64,000 nt of DNA from Paguma larvata (GCA_030068075.1 CM057837.1:23604589-23668588), one strand, 5' to 3'. Positions 35,813 to 47,006 are shown, numbered from the stretch's first letter. Translations and numbers: made by a program. The notes: generated from the letters alone by a model not told the origin.

Positions 35813-35929
35813 AAGGAGGCACAGCCTAGGTTGACAGCTGTTGGGGCTAAGTGATGGGAACTGTGGACATACAATTCTGTCTACTTTTGTGGATGTTCAC
35901 AACTCTTCATAATCAAAAACTCTGTTTTA

Positions 35930-36940
35930 CGGGAAGACACCACTTCTTACCCATCAGACTGGCAAAAAGCCAAAAGCTTGACAACACACTCTGCTGGTGA
36001 GGCTATAAGAAAACAGGGACTCTCTAACAATGCTCGTGAAAATGCAAAATGGCGCACCCCTACTGAAGGGAATACGGCACTATTTAACAAAATCACATAC
36101 CCATTTATCCTGTAACCCAGTAATTCCACTTGGGGTTATAATTCTGAAACTACTTTATATGATAGTATTTTGTGTATATTATAGAATAACATAAACATAT
36201 TGATGCTAAGATTTATCTTAGATAACTTACTAATATATATAATATATAATATGATAATATATAATATAAAGAAATAAAGTATTTACTTATTATTAGAACC
36301 ATAATTTTCATGTTAAGAGAAAAGGTGTATAAAAAAGGCAAAACTCTACCCAATACATCTGAATGAGAGACATTATAAACTTACGATCTCTGAAAATGTG
36401 ATAGTAATAGCAAATCATCACTGCGTACTTCACTATACTCATGGAATGAAGCAAGGATCTTCAACGAACACTAAAACCATGATATAATATGCTGTTAGAG
36501 AAAATTCATACAGCCTCAAAATTTTCTTACTAATTACAAAATGTTCTTACTAATACATGCAGAAAATGTATCTCTACGAGGAGAGATCTCGCAGCCCCCG
36601 TCTTTACCAAACGATTATCTAAAGAATTTAGATGCCAGGTACCAATGAATACCGCCTCTCTCTGAATAGACCACATATTATAGGATTCCACGGACAGGCA
36701 CTCCATACGGGCAAACCCAGAAAGACAGAAGTAGATCAGCACTTGCCGAGGGACAGAAGGGATGAGGGGAATGAGGAGTTACCTAGGGATGGGAGGGTAT
36801 AAGGTTTCTTTTCAGGGTAATAAAAATATTCTAAAATTGACTCTGGTAACAGTCGCACAATTCTGTGAATATACTAAAAACTACTGAATCGTACACTTTA
36901 AATGGGTGAATTATATCCTAGTCAAGCTGTTTTTTAAAAA
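35930..36940 (+). mobile_element. L1 3' fragments with AT-rich insert
   Basis: 35930-36180 repeats the 'cagactggcaaaaagccaaa' / 'taacccagtaattccacttg' theme. 36650-36930 has the terminal part ('cacttgccgagggacagaag', 'ctactgaatcgtacacttta'). An AT-rich patch (36170-36290) separates them. Confidence 0.65.
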
Positions 36941-37171
36941 CAGGACAGGGCGCCGGGGGAGCTCAGTCGGTTAAGCGTCTGACTTCGGCTCAGGTCATGA
37001 TCTTGTGGTTCGTGAGTTCGAGCCCCACATCGGGCTCTGTGCTGACAGCTAAGAGCCCAGAGCCTATTTCAGATTCTGTGTCTCCTTCTCTCTCTGCTCC
37101 TCCCTTGCTTGCACTCTGCGTGTGTCTCTCAAAAATAAATAAACATTGAAAAAAAAAATTTAACAGGACAT
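36939..37171 (+). mobile_element. felid CAN-SINE with short TSD
   Basis: Body 36948-37161. aacaggaca repeats on both sides. Confidence 0.92.
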
Positions 37172-37759
37172 AATTACAACTGTCTTTTATTCTAGAGCAC
37201 ACCAGAAACTCTAAGAGACATTTCAACTCCCACACCTCTAAACATAAGAGTGACCCAGGAGGTGGCCCATGGACCTCCCCTCTGCATACACGCAGTCCCT
37301 TGGTGAGCTCACTGACCCACACGGGTCCCCGTACCTGCCTCCGGCCCCGGACATTCAGCCGAACTCCGGACTCATGTGCACAACTGTCTCCTCCACAGAC
37401 CTACCTACTTACCTTAACAAACAGCTCCAGACAGTCCCCTTAGAAACCCGTTCCTGTCTTCCTCACCTCAAAAAACCACCACGCCCTTCTTCCAGCTGTT
37501 CAGGCAAAACATCCTGAAGTCAGACTGGAGTGAATCTTCTTTCTGTCTCATCACACGGCCAATACATCAGCAAAGCCTGCTGGCTCTTGTAAATACATCC
37601 AGAGTCGCACTACACCTCATCGCTTGCACTGCTGCCACTGAGGTGCAAGCCCCCACTGCCTCTCAGCTGGATTACTGCAGGGGCGTCCTTGCTTCTGCTC
37701 TCGCCCCATTCGCTTTATTCTCAACACAGCGGAGTGATCCCATTAAAACATACACTCGA

Positions 37760-37985
37760 AAGTGTTTATTCAACAAACATGAATTACTACTTGCCGAGCG
37801 AGCACTGTTCCAAATACTTAAATATTAGTTTATTTAATCCTTATAACAACAGCTTTACAGATGAAAAAACAAAGGCATGGAGTATTTTTTAAATAACTTG
37901 TCCACGGCCCTAGTTTTGGAAGCGGCACGACTAGGATTCAAACCAGGGGAGTCTAGCTCTGGAGCCCAGGCTCTTCACGACAGTA
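37760..37985 (-). repeat. MIR next to L2
   Basis: 'gtttattcaacaaacatgaa', 'cttgccgagcgagcactgtt' and 'ggattcaaaccaggggagtc' in reverse order. Confidence 0.8.
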
Positions 37986-38085
37986 TTATGTAGAGTCGCC
38001 CTGCTCAAAAGTCTTCAACTTTGGCTGCTTATTATTAGAATTACATGAGAGCTGTTAAAAATCCCAATGCCAAGGCTGGCCCCAC

Positions 38086-38335
38086 ACCCCTAACCAATTT
38101 TTTTTATTTTTTTTTAATGTTTATTTATTTTTGAGACAGAGAGACACAGAGCATGAGTGGGGGAGGGGCAGAGAGAGAGAGGGAGACACAGAATCTGAAG
38201 CAGGCTCCAGGCTCTGAGCTGTCAGCACAGAGCCCGACGCGGGGCTCAAACTCACAGACCATGAGATCATGACCTGAGCCGAAGTCGGACGCTCAACCGG
38301 CTGAGCCACCCGGCCGCCCAAACCCCTAACCAATT
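38086..38335 (-). mobile_element. felid CAN-SINE inserted in MER5A
   Basis: Body 38100-38321. A perfect TSD acccctaaccaatt splits the MER5A element. Confidence 0.95.
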
Positions 38336-38341
38336 AAATCG

Positions 38342-38496
38342 GAAACTCTGGAGATGGAGGTCACCTGGCTGGCTCAGTGAGAAGAGCACGTGACCCCTGA
38401 TCTCGAAAGTTGTAGAAAGTTGTACATTCGAGCCCCCTGTTGGGTGTCGAATTACTTAAATAAATAAAACTTAAAAAAAAGAAACTCTGGAGATGG
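38342..38496 (+). mobile_element. SINEC_a-type SINE inserted in the same MER5A
   Basis: Body 38358-38480. A perfect TSD gaaactctggagatgg flanks it. Confidence 0.93.
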
Positions 38497-38525
38497 GATA
38501 TAGACATCATTACTATTTAAAAATT

Positions 38526-38714
38526 CCTTAGAGAGAGAGAGAGAGAGAGACAGCACAAGCTGGGAAGAGGGGCAGAGGGGAGAGAGAGAACCCCAGGCAG
38601 GCTCCATGCTCAGAGTGGAGCCCAGTGAAGGGCTGGATCCCACGGCCCTGGGATCACGACCTGGGCCGAAATCAAGAACTGGATGCTCAGCCAACGGAGC
38701 CACCCAGGCGCCCC
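38526..38714 (-). mobile_element. third SINE in the same MER5A
   Basis: Minus-orientation CAN-SINE ending in aggcgcccc. Flanks tttaaaaattcc and tttaaaatctcc are both MER5A-like. Confidence 0.9.
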
Positions 38715-38764
38715 AACTTCGGTACATTTTAAAATCTCCCCGGATGATACCGGTGTTCAGCCAG

Positions 38765-38887
38765 AGCGCCTGCCTGGGTAGCTCAGCTGGGGCAGCCCGG
38801 GGTCCGCGTGGGCTCTCTCTCTCTCCGCCCCTCCCAGATTTGCTTGCTCTCTCTCAATAAATAAATAAACATTTAAAAACAAAAAAG
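38765..38887 (+). mobile_element. internally deleted CAN-SINE
   Basis: Head gcgcctgcctgggtagctcag, then directly the CT block and AATAAATAAATAAAC tail. It lies between MER5A and L2 sequence. Confidence 0.85.
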
Positions 38888-39384
38888 TGTTTCAATGCAA
38901 TCTCATCTCACTCAAAGTAGAAACCAAAGCCCTTACACACACACAGGCCTCACCTGCCCGCCCCTCCCCCGAGCCCCACCTGCCATCACTCGACTGGCCA
39001 CTGGACTCCCTCCTGTATCAGACCAGCTCCCCACTGGCCTTTGAACGCACAAGCCACTCTCCCGGGGAAAAAGTGACGCCCTATCTCTACGCTATCTAAA
39101 GTTGCAAAAGCCTGAGCCCTACTGCCACTTGTCTCTCCCTTTCCTGCTGTATTCTTCTCCTTAGCGTTTGCTGCTAACGAACAATATCCTTTACTTGTTT
39201 ACCTGTTTCTGGTCTGTTTCCCCACACTGGAGAGGCTCCAGGAGAGCCGTGATTTTTTTTGTATTTACTGTTGTTTCTTCAATGCCTAAAACAGTGCCTG
39301 ACACATGGAAAGTACTCGATAACTACTTGTTGAATGAAGTATCGAGGAGCCCATAATTACTTCAACCAATATTTTTTTCTTTCG

Positions 39385-39740
39385 CAACTGTTTTACTCGT
39401 TAGCATACAGGGTTATATTAGTTTCGGGTGTGCAGTATAGTGATTCAGCGGTTCCATACCAGGGCTCACCTCCGTACGTGTACTTTTAATCCCCTTCACC
39501 TATTTCACCCATCCCCCATCCACCTTCGCCGATCCGGTAACCACCAGTTTCTTGTCTATAGTTAAGAGCCTGGCGGTGGGGGGGGGGGGGAGGGGGAAGG
39601 GGGGTGTTTGTCTCTTTTTTTCTTCACTTCTTTTGTATCTTAAATTCCGCAAACAATTGAAATCATATGGTATTTGTCTTTCTCTGACTTATTTCACTTA
39701 GCATAATTCCCTCTAGATCCATGTTGTTGGAATGAATATT
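39385..39740 (+). mobile_element. L1M 3' UTR fragment
   Basis: 'ttatattagtttcgggtgtg', 'cacctatttcacccatcccc' and 'gacttatttcacttagcata' mark the usual L1MB/L1MC 3' UTR. A poly-G tract is embedded at 39576. Confidence 0.75.
39573..39605 (+). repeat. poly-G tract within L1 3' UTR
   Basis: A run of 13 G followed by AGGGGG, AAGG and GGGG, lengthening the usual short G-stretch of this L1 region. Confidence 0.9.
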
Positions 39741-42700
39741 AACGTTTAAGTTTCTAGGTAGAAAGCTGCTTTTTCCTTATTAGACAAGAAATCACGTAGC
39801 AGATTTAAATGACTGGTTTGCTTAGACGATGGAAGGAAAAGGGTTTCGAATACTGTATTTCTATTTGTATTTATATTTTTAGTAAAGCTAGAATGAGGCA
39901 AGAATAGATAAAATTGTATTATTAAAACCTCTCCCCAAATGTACCCTTCAGTCTAAGGTATAGTTAGACCACATAATCAGTCATAACACATTCGCAGTGA
40001 ATACTTCATCAGTCAAGAACCAGGAAGTAGGCCAAAAAGTAAAAACAAAACAAAAACCAGAGAGAGAGGGGGAAAAAAAAAGAAAAATTAAATTCTGCAC
40101 AGCGAGACCTCATTAGGCCCACAGGGCTTCACGATTATTTGTTAATGAGTGTTGAGCGAGACTAGCCTTGTCGTCCTGAATTTGCTATCAACACCTGGGA
40201 AGCCCGACACGGACACCCCCCCCCAACAGGGGGGGCTCTGGCACCCTAATCAATGCTTTAACCTTAGCATCACTCAATGTGAGCGGCTGGGATACAAGGG
40301 ACAGAAAAAGTTAGTGTCTTCCGAGTCTTCAAGAAGAACACAGGAAAGGAAGAGGGTGTTCACCTAAAAACAGTGGCAGGGCCCTCTAAGAGAATCATTC
40401 ACCTAGAAGTGCCTACAAGGAGGGACTGGCGTCCCGTTCTCCAGTTCAATGCCTACTTGTGAAGTAGACTGCGTGACTGATCCTGCACCTATTTGAGCAG
40501 GGGACAAAAGGAAAAAAAAAAAGAAAGAAATGTAAGGGACCAAAAAGTGGGCAGATTTTTGCAGCTGGCATAGCACCATTTGGCCTCACAAGGAAGCGAG
40601 TTTCCAGTGGATTAAATGAAAACCGCAGAAGGTGGTTAGATTTGAGCTGTCTAGCTGTTATCAAAAAAATCTGGCTGTAGAGACAGAAAAGATCCCCAAC
40701 CCGCCTTACCCCCACACACTCCTAGGAACCAGGGGGTGGCACAGACACCACGGCAGGGGCATGGAGGTGGGCGTGTCGGCTGGAAAGGTTAACCCACAGC
40801 AAATTTCCCATCCGGAACTACGTGCAGAGGGGACGCTCTCTGTGAGATCCCACCAAAAATTCCAGTGTGCATGCCTACCAGGGTACCCACTGTCAATCAA
40901 AACAGGCTTCAACAACACCCAGTGAGACTTGTCTTTCTCCATTTTTCTCCTTAGAAGTCCCTGACCAAGTAGATCCCAGAAGAGGAAAGAGAAAGGAATT
41001 CTGGGAGCAGACCACAATCCCTCTCCACTGCAAGTACTTTTTAGCAGTGAGTGGCCTGACACTGGGGTAAGAGAGAAAAGGAACTTTAAATTGAATGGGA
41101 GATTGAAGGTTTAAACTGAAACAGACAGATGAGCTTTTTAATCGCTGTAGATGACGGAAAAGTTATCATTTGTCCATATTATGAGGTGGAGAGGGAGGGG
41201 GAAAAGGAAGATGCTACAAATCAGAGCTGAAGGCAGTGAATACCGAAAATGAAAAATCAAACGGTCTTCTGTTTGTTCACCAAGCTCAGACTGCTCAAGA
41301 ACCTGACGACATATGGAACAGCATTCCTGCCCTCAGTAATGAGAGGAAACGCCTGACGCGAAAATTCCCACGGGGGATTTACTATACTGGGTACGGTGCT
41401 ACATTAGAAGTCCTTCGAGACTGCTTCCAGTTCTAAGTGCCTGTGATTGTCCTTTCTTCGGCAAGAGGGTAAGCCGAGCACAGAAGCCAGAGTTCAATGG
41501 TTAAACTAGAAAAGCCTAGGCTGTGTGGAAGGGTAAGACCACAGCTTTTTGGAAAATAAAACTATCAGACTGACAATTACAAGGTTTCTATGCGGGAAAA
41601 ATATTTAAGACCTTCGGACTTATTTAAATGCTAAAAAAAAAATATCCTAAATGACCGTAATTTTCTTTTACAGTCAACAGAGACTTCCAATTCAAAGAAA
41701 ACTTATGATATAAAACCCCCCCAGAGCACTATTTCCCTCAATCAAAGCAATTCAACTAATCGAAAGGCTTATCCAAATAAACAGCAAATGCGTTTGCTTA
41801 AATACCTTCTAGGAATTATAAACTCACATATTCTTTATTACACTGAGGCTATTAGGAAAAATATTACTTGAGTTTCATGTTACTCATTAGGCAGAAGAGT
41901 CCTACTGCTAAACAAGTAGCAACAGGAATTTTTATTTTTAAATAGAAACATCCCATATTTCTAGGTTTCTAAAAATAACTAGGCATTACAGACAAGCAGC
42001 GAAAACCGCCAAGCTGCTGCCCTAAGAACTCTTTTCTGACATCCTGTCAATACCTTTCTAAACGCCGCGCGCTCACAATGGTCAAAACCATTAAAACTCC
42101 CTTTTAGTATTTATTTCCTACTGAAGCCATTTTACTCTATCACTGCAGGTCGGAAGCGAGAGAATCGTCTTGAAATTTAAACTCAAAGTTTAACATTAGT
42201 AAAAGGAAGATGGTTGAGCATGTGGAGACGGAATACTTGTCTAAACCGCGGCTCAGGCTGACAGCTGGGGCAGTCGCTGCCAGGGTCCTTGGAAGTTTCT
42301 GATCTCATAAAAGCAGTGGGTTAACTGTCGTCACAGCCGAATAATTTCTACATCCCATTCGGAAAAATGACTGACGTCTCCCATCCTTACATGCCAGAAT
42401 TATTCAAACAAGAACAACTACTTAACATCAAGCAATATTTCAAAATCAAAGTCTAACTTAAATTGTGCTAATAAATTATTTCACATATTGCATTCTGGGT
42501 TACAAGTTATCAGTCAAAATAACAGTAAGTTTTGCAGTAGGACCTTAAGAACTTTCAGCCTTAAGTCTTGCTTTTTTTTTTTTTCCTACCCTGCATTAAG
42601 ACATTTTTAGAAAAGAGGCCTCTATAAAAATATAAAATGTTTCCACCTTTTCCAGATATCTTCCCAGGAGTCTTTCACACCATCATATCCTGTATGTTAC

Positions 42701-44084
42701 CAACAAACATGCGGGGATGCCCACAGCGACTTTTTAAAGAAAATACCCCAATGCTATTCTTAATGTCCTTAAACCTTTCTAAAAAGGTCCTTCCGGCTTA
42801 CGAACAGGGGCAGTTTCCTAACAATTGTATACTTATCCTGTTTCACTGTCTCTCCTAGTCTATGACAAACTCAAATTTACACATCACCTCGCCTTCCTAT
42901 TTTGCTACATTGCTAAAACTGGAGAATAAGAAAGATACAAACCTGCTACTTCCCTCCTCCCCAAAGCAACCATAAAACTACTAATTAGCAAGATAAAGTG
43001 CCCGAGGAAGCCGTTTCAACACACATGAATCACATCTCAGTGTCACAAAAGTTACCCACTACTTCCCACAAAAAGCAAATTCACGGCCATATCCCTTGCT
43101 ACCGCTGTCTACTCAAGAGAAATTCATCAATGGAAACATTCTAGGGTTTATGGCACTATAAAATATATTAACCATTAACCCAAATTCTGCTAAGTTTAAT
43201 TCTTGTTTAAATACATAATGATTCTAATACGTAATTTTCCTTGGGAAGACTTGGCCAAGATAAGGAATATTTAAAACTACTATGTTTGGGGAAACATTTT
43301 TTTTTTTTTTTTGCCACGAGTGTATTGCCATGAAAACTGGGAGTATGAAAAGCAATAGGCATTTTAGTAAGAATGAGTCTTAACTATTTTAGAAATAACA
43401 GTTCTGCAAGTTCTTCACATTATGAAGAAACACGGGTTTTACAAAATTTTTTTCCAGTTTTTCTCTGAATCCTATTAAAGCTTGGCCAAACTTGGCTGTC
43501 AAAAGCGTTTGAATGGCATTAAACTAACATAGGGAAGTACGCAAGCTGGGCGCTTGGGGGGACAGGGGCGATAAAGCGACTTGATCGGTAGTTCTAAGAT
43601 AAGAGACAATAGTTGCAAACCTCATACTGCGCTACTGGTTCCAGTCATTAAACACACAGGAAATAAGATTTTCTAGTTAGAAAACTAATTCACGAAGGGC
43701 AATGGCTTCATTAAAGCAAAGAAAGTCTGGCTGAAACAGACAACGACCCATCGTAAAAGAAGAAAAGAAGTATCACAGGATTGGAAGGTGCACCAGAAGA
43801 GGTAATAGGCACAAATTGTGTACATATTTCTTCCTTAAACCTCCTCCTGTATCTGCCCCCCCCCCACGCCCCCGACAGAGCGATCGAGTGCCCAGCCCAG
43901 GGCAGGGGCTCTGCTATGGGACTCAGCATAACTAGAATGCAACAAAGGCAGTAAACGCTGTAAGTAACGAGACCGTTCTCACTATGACAACACTTTCCCC
44001 TCTGATGATCTATCCAAGAGGGTCATTAGAAAGCATCTGAAATAAACCACAAAACCACTCAGAACCTCCCCAAAGCGCTGCGGC

Positions 44085-44200
44085 TGGCGGCTGGCCTCGG
44101 GGCTTAAAGACCTGGGTTCTGGTCGCCTCCTTGGTCCCACCTGCGTGACCTTGGACAAGTCACTTTCAACTCTCGCACGGGTCATCTGCACCATTAAGGT
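44085..44200 (+). repeat. MIR at the edge of the CpG island
   Basis: 'aaagacctgggttctggtcg' and 'gcgtgaccttggacaagtca' are clear MIR. It marks the gene-side limit of the island. Confidence 0.75.
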
Positions 44201-44687
44201 GCGAAGGGAAAGCGTGATTCTATGGCTCAGGGCGGAGTCGACTGCTGACTCCGAGAGCCCTAAAGCGAAAGCGCGTTAAGACCGTGGAAAACGATGCCCC
44301 GGGCAGTCGAGCCCCCGTGGGCACAGTTCTGGAGTCGAGCCACCCCGACAGGCGTCGCCCGCCGGGAATCCCCGGACAGCTGGCCGGCGCAGGGCGTCCA
44401 GGAGCCGCGCGCCACGGTCCTTCCCAGCACAGCCCCCCGACTAGCTCGTCGGCGACCGCCGCCGGCCTCCCCGCCCTTCAACGCCGGACGCCGCCGAGGG
44501 CTGAGGTCAGGAAAACAATAAAGCAGTCGCGGGAAGAGGACGCCGCCCCCTCCCGCCGCCCCGGAGCCCGCGCGCAGGTGAGCCTGCGCCGCGGCCTCGC
44601 CCAGGTGCAGCCGCGCGGGGCGGACACACGCGGACCGGGGCCGCGGGGCAGCCCGGGACCCTGCGCCGCCCGCCGCCCCGCACTCAC

Positions 44688-44930
44688 CAGCGCCCGCCGG
44701 CTCCTCGGCGGACGCGCGGCCGCCTCCCCGATCGCCTCAGCAGGCGCGGCTCTCCCGGCGCCCGGCCCCGCCCACCCCGCCCCGGTGCGGCCGCGGTCCT
44801 CACGCCCAACTTCACGTCGGCCCTCGGCCCGCAGCACCCGCGCCGCGGCGGCCCCGGCTCCCACAGCCACCGAGCTGCCGGAGCGGCGCCCACGACGGCC
44901 CGTCGGCACACTGCGCACGCGTGCCCGCGC
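44688..44930 (-). other. PLEKHA1: PLEKHA1 non-coding exon 1 (5' UTR), start uncertain
   Basis: On the minus strand the CpG island has an excellent 5' splice site, CTG|GTGAGTG, with the last exon base at 44688. Reading upstream there is no in-exon ATG as far as about 44.95 kb, as expected for a non-coding first exon spliced to the ATG exon at 28465. The transcription start is not visible. I place it near the NRF1-like site around 44.91-44.93 kb by inference, and several starts are likely in a TATA-less CpG promoter. The 3' boundary is well supported and the 5' boundary is a guess. Confidence 0.6.
44911..44930. promoter_or_regulatory. NRF1-like palindromic site
   Basis: ctgcgcacgcgtgcccgcgc contains overlapping GCGCAxGCGC-type half sites on both strands, typical of NRF1 sites close to start sites in CpG islands. 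Confidence 0.55.
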
Positions 44931-44988
44931 AGCCTCAGCCCCCAGACGGCGGCCGAGATTCCGAAGCCGGCACTCCCAGCCCGCAGAG

Positions 44989-45008
44989 ACTACAAGTCCC
45001 GGCAGGCC
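44989..45008 (+). promoter_or_regulatory. ZNF143/THAP11 (SBS)-like site
   Basis: ACTACAAGTCCCGGCAGGCC closely matches the known SBS motif ACTACAANTCCCAGNATGC, which binds ZNF143 with THAP11/HCFC1 in CpG-island promoters. It lies just upstream of the inferred PLEKHA1 start. Confidence 0.65.
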
Positions 45009-45127
45009 CCGCGCGGGTCCCGGCGGCGTGGCGGGCCGGGCATCGGGCGTCTTCCTAATTCCAGAGGAGGTGGCCTCGGCGCGTCGGGGCGGGCCGCGCG
45101 CGGAGCCCTGGTTCTCTGCGCTGCGGT

Positions 45128-45146
45128 GCCTCCTGGGATTGGTAGT
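45128..45146 (-). promoter_or_regulatory. second ZNF143-like site, opposite orientation
   Basis: On the minus strand the sequence reads ACTACCAATCCCAGGAGGC, a degenerate SBS motif that also contains a CCAAT core. It faces the site at 44989 and lies about 140 bp from it. Confidence 0.5.
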
Positions 45147-46289
45147 TCTCCAGGAGCAGGGGCTTGGCTCGGAGTGGGCGGGGCGGAAACTCGGGGTTCT
45201 CTGATGTCATCGCCTAGAGCTTCGCGGCGTGGGGATCTTTAAAAATAGGCTCTCTCGTTTGCGAATAATTTGTTTGCAAGCTGTTCCATAATCGGCCAGG
45301 AAACATAAATTCACACGCTACTGTGTGACCTGGAGAAAAACGCTTTACGGCTTTGCGCGCCAATTCTTGGCTCACAACCGCTTCTCCCTAGACCTATTAG
45401 CTCCACCTCCTACTTTATAGGACGGGGGCTTAGAGAAACTTGATTGATTAATTGAAATTCTTTCGGGAAAGATGGAGCATAAATATTATTCTCATGACTA
45501 TTCATTAATGTTTAACATATTTGTTGAGCACCTACTATGTGCCAAGTCCCACGATAGGCAATAAGCATACATCTGAGAGTGACACAGACACCGTCCTGTC
45601 CTCGTGGAACCTGCGATCTATGAAGGGAGATAGTCCTTAAGCAACATAATTTTAGATTTTAATTAAGTGGAGAAACGGAGCAAGTTAAAGGGATGGAGGG
45701 GTACTCTGAGGAAGTGACGTTTGAGCTAAAACCTGAAAAATGGGAATTATTCAGACGTGAAGAACAGGGAAAGAGTTCTATGCCACTCTCACAGTGCATG
45801 GCACGCACTAGGCTCTCGATAAATATTTGTTACGTTTGTGTCCTTCCTTTTCTTCCCCATGCACAGCTTTAGATCACATCCTTACCCTTCAAAATCTTTG
45901 TCCATGCCTTTTAAACATCCTTCGTGTGTGAAGATGTACACCCTTCTGCATTTGAACCGGGTTAAAAGTCTGGGCACTCAGCCTGACCTCCTGACTCCAT
46001 TCTGTTTATGAGGCAGAAAATTGGGTTTGGAGTTTATCTTTACTAGGATCGTAAAGGGAGTTTGGGTATTCTGTCACCTGAATCAAAGGAGAAGTGAAAA
46101 ACAGCCCTCGACTCACCTGGAGAGACCTACCTGTGTGACTTTAGGCAGAAGGTGACACTTCTGTCTTTCTTGAGTCGCAGTGATTTCAATTGCTAAACTT
46201 GAAGAATGTTCTCAGAGTCCCATAGCTGACAGAGGTGACTGCACCTTCCATGGAATGCTCCAGTCCTGGCTCTTTCTTCAGCTCTAACA

Positions 46290-46410
46290 GCAAGATGATC
46301 GTTCTGTTATTTTTTTAAGAAACCTTAGCCGTGTAGCTTCGCTGACCCCTGTCTTCTTGAGGCTTTACTTCCTCATCTGTATAATGGTTAAAAGGGTTTG
46401 GCATCATCAT
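46290..46410 (+). repeat. MIR fragment
   Basis: 'gaggctttacttcctcatct' and 'gtataatggttaaaaggg' in forward order. Confidence 0.6.
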
Positions 46411-46506
46411 AGGTTATAAACTGGCCAGAGCACTATTTCCTTTGGTTCACGCAGTGGGTTTTCGTTTTTGTTTTTGTTTTTTTAACTAAATGTGTGGCGA
46501 CCATTT

Positions 46507-47006
46507 AAAAATAGGAAGATTTCAGGGTGTTTGGATGGTTCATTCAGTTAAGCATCCAACTTCGGCTCAGGTCATGATCTCACGGTTTGTGGGTTCGAGC
46601 CCCGCATCGAGCTCTGTGCTGACAGCTCAGAGCCTGGAGCCTGCTTCGGATTCTGTGTCTCCCTCTCTCTTTGCCCTTCCCCCATTCGTTCTCTCTCTCT
46701 CTCTCTCTCTCAAAATAAATAAACGTTAAATTTTTTTTAATAAAAAATAAAATAAAGGGGCACCTGGGTGGCTCAGTTGGTTAAGCGGCCGACTTCGGCT
46801 TGGGTCATGATCTCACGGTCTGTGAGTTCGAGCCCCGCATTGGGCTCTGTGCTGACAGCTCAGAGCCTGGAGCCTGCTTCAGATTCTGTGTCTCCCTCTC
46901 TGCCCTTCCCCTGCTCACGCTCTGTCTCTAGGTCTCTCAAAAATAAATAAAATAAATGTTTAAAAAAATAAAATAAAATAAAATAAATAAAAATAGAATG
47001 ATTTCA
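46507..47006 (+). mobile_element. tandem pair of CAN-SINEs sharing one outer TSD
   Basis: First SINE about 46525-46756, second 46757-46988. The outer repeats aaaaataggaagatttca and aaaaatagaatgatttca flank the pair. This fits the second having inserted into the A-tail of the first. Confidence 0.93.

Larger units (their letters stand above)
38009..38763. mobile_element. MER5A-type (hAT-Charlie) element in four pieces
   Basis: The pieces at 38009-38099, 38322-38357, 38497-38525 and 38715-38763 reassemble a MER5A-like order: 'tgagagctgttaaaaatccc', 'ggccccacacccctaaccaa', 'aatcggaaactctggagatg', 'gtacattttaaaatctcccc'. Three SINEs separate them, two with perfect target duplications. Confidence 0.75.
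37440..39345 (+). repeat. L2 element, interrupted by MIR, MER5A and four SINEs
   Basis: L2 ORF2 end pieces are at 37440-37760 ('cagcaaagcctgctggctct', 'cagctggattactgcagg') and 38888-39090 ('gtagaaaccaaagcccttac'). The 3' end is at 39160-39345 ('cctgacacatggaaagtact'). Between them lie younger elements. Confidence 0.8.
28466..44687 (-). other. PLEKHA1: PLEKHA1 intron 1
   Basis: A 16-kb first intron between the CpG-island donor and the ATG-exon acceptor. From 29 to 39.7 kb it is largely transposons (MIR, many SINEs, a run of L1 ORF2/3' fragments, a nested L2/MER5A block). From 39.75 to 44.0 kb it is repeat-poor. That part would hold any intronic enhancer, but I recognise no specific element there. 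The A-rich tracts and short frames are not genes. Confidence 0.8.
44240..45215. promoter_or_regulatory. PLEKHA1: CpG-island promoter of PLEKHA1
   Basis: Nearly 1 kb of very CpG-dense, GC-rich sequence sits in an otherwise AT-rich window and contains the exon 1 donor. There is no TATA box at the expected place. Visible motifs include GC boxes (ccccgcccaccccgcccc near 44766 and gtgggcggggcgg at 45175), an NRF1-like palindromic block at 44911-44930, two ZNF143-like sites, and a CRE/ATF-like tgatgtcatc at 45202. This is the usual design of a broadly expressed housekeeping-type promoter. Long open frames across the island reflect lack of stop codons in GC-rich DNA, not genes. Confidence 0.85.

Noticed and set aside
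44575..44583. plus-strand splice donor CAG|GTGAGC in the CpG island as part of a divergent gene
   Set aside because: It lies on the gene side of the inferred start, so a plus-strand transcript using it would run antisense over exon 1. A single donor-like site in GC-rich DNA is not enough evidence.
44284..45204. 306-codon plus-strand frame as a protein gene
   Set aside because: It starts from a non-ATG codon, lies in a CpG island across the promoter and exon 1 of PLEKHA1, and has the low-complexity Arg/Pro/Ala composition expected of GC-rich DNA without stops.
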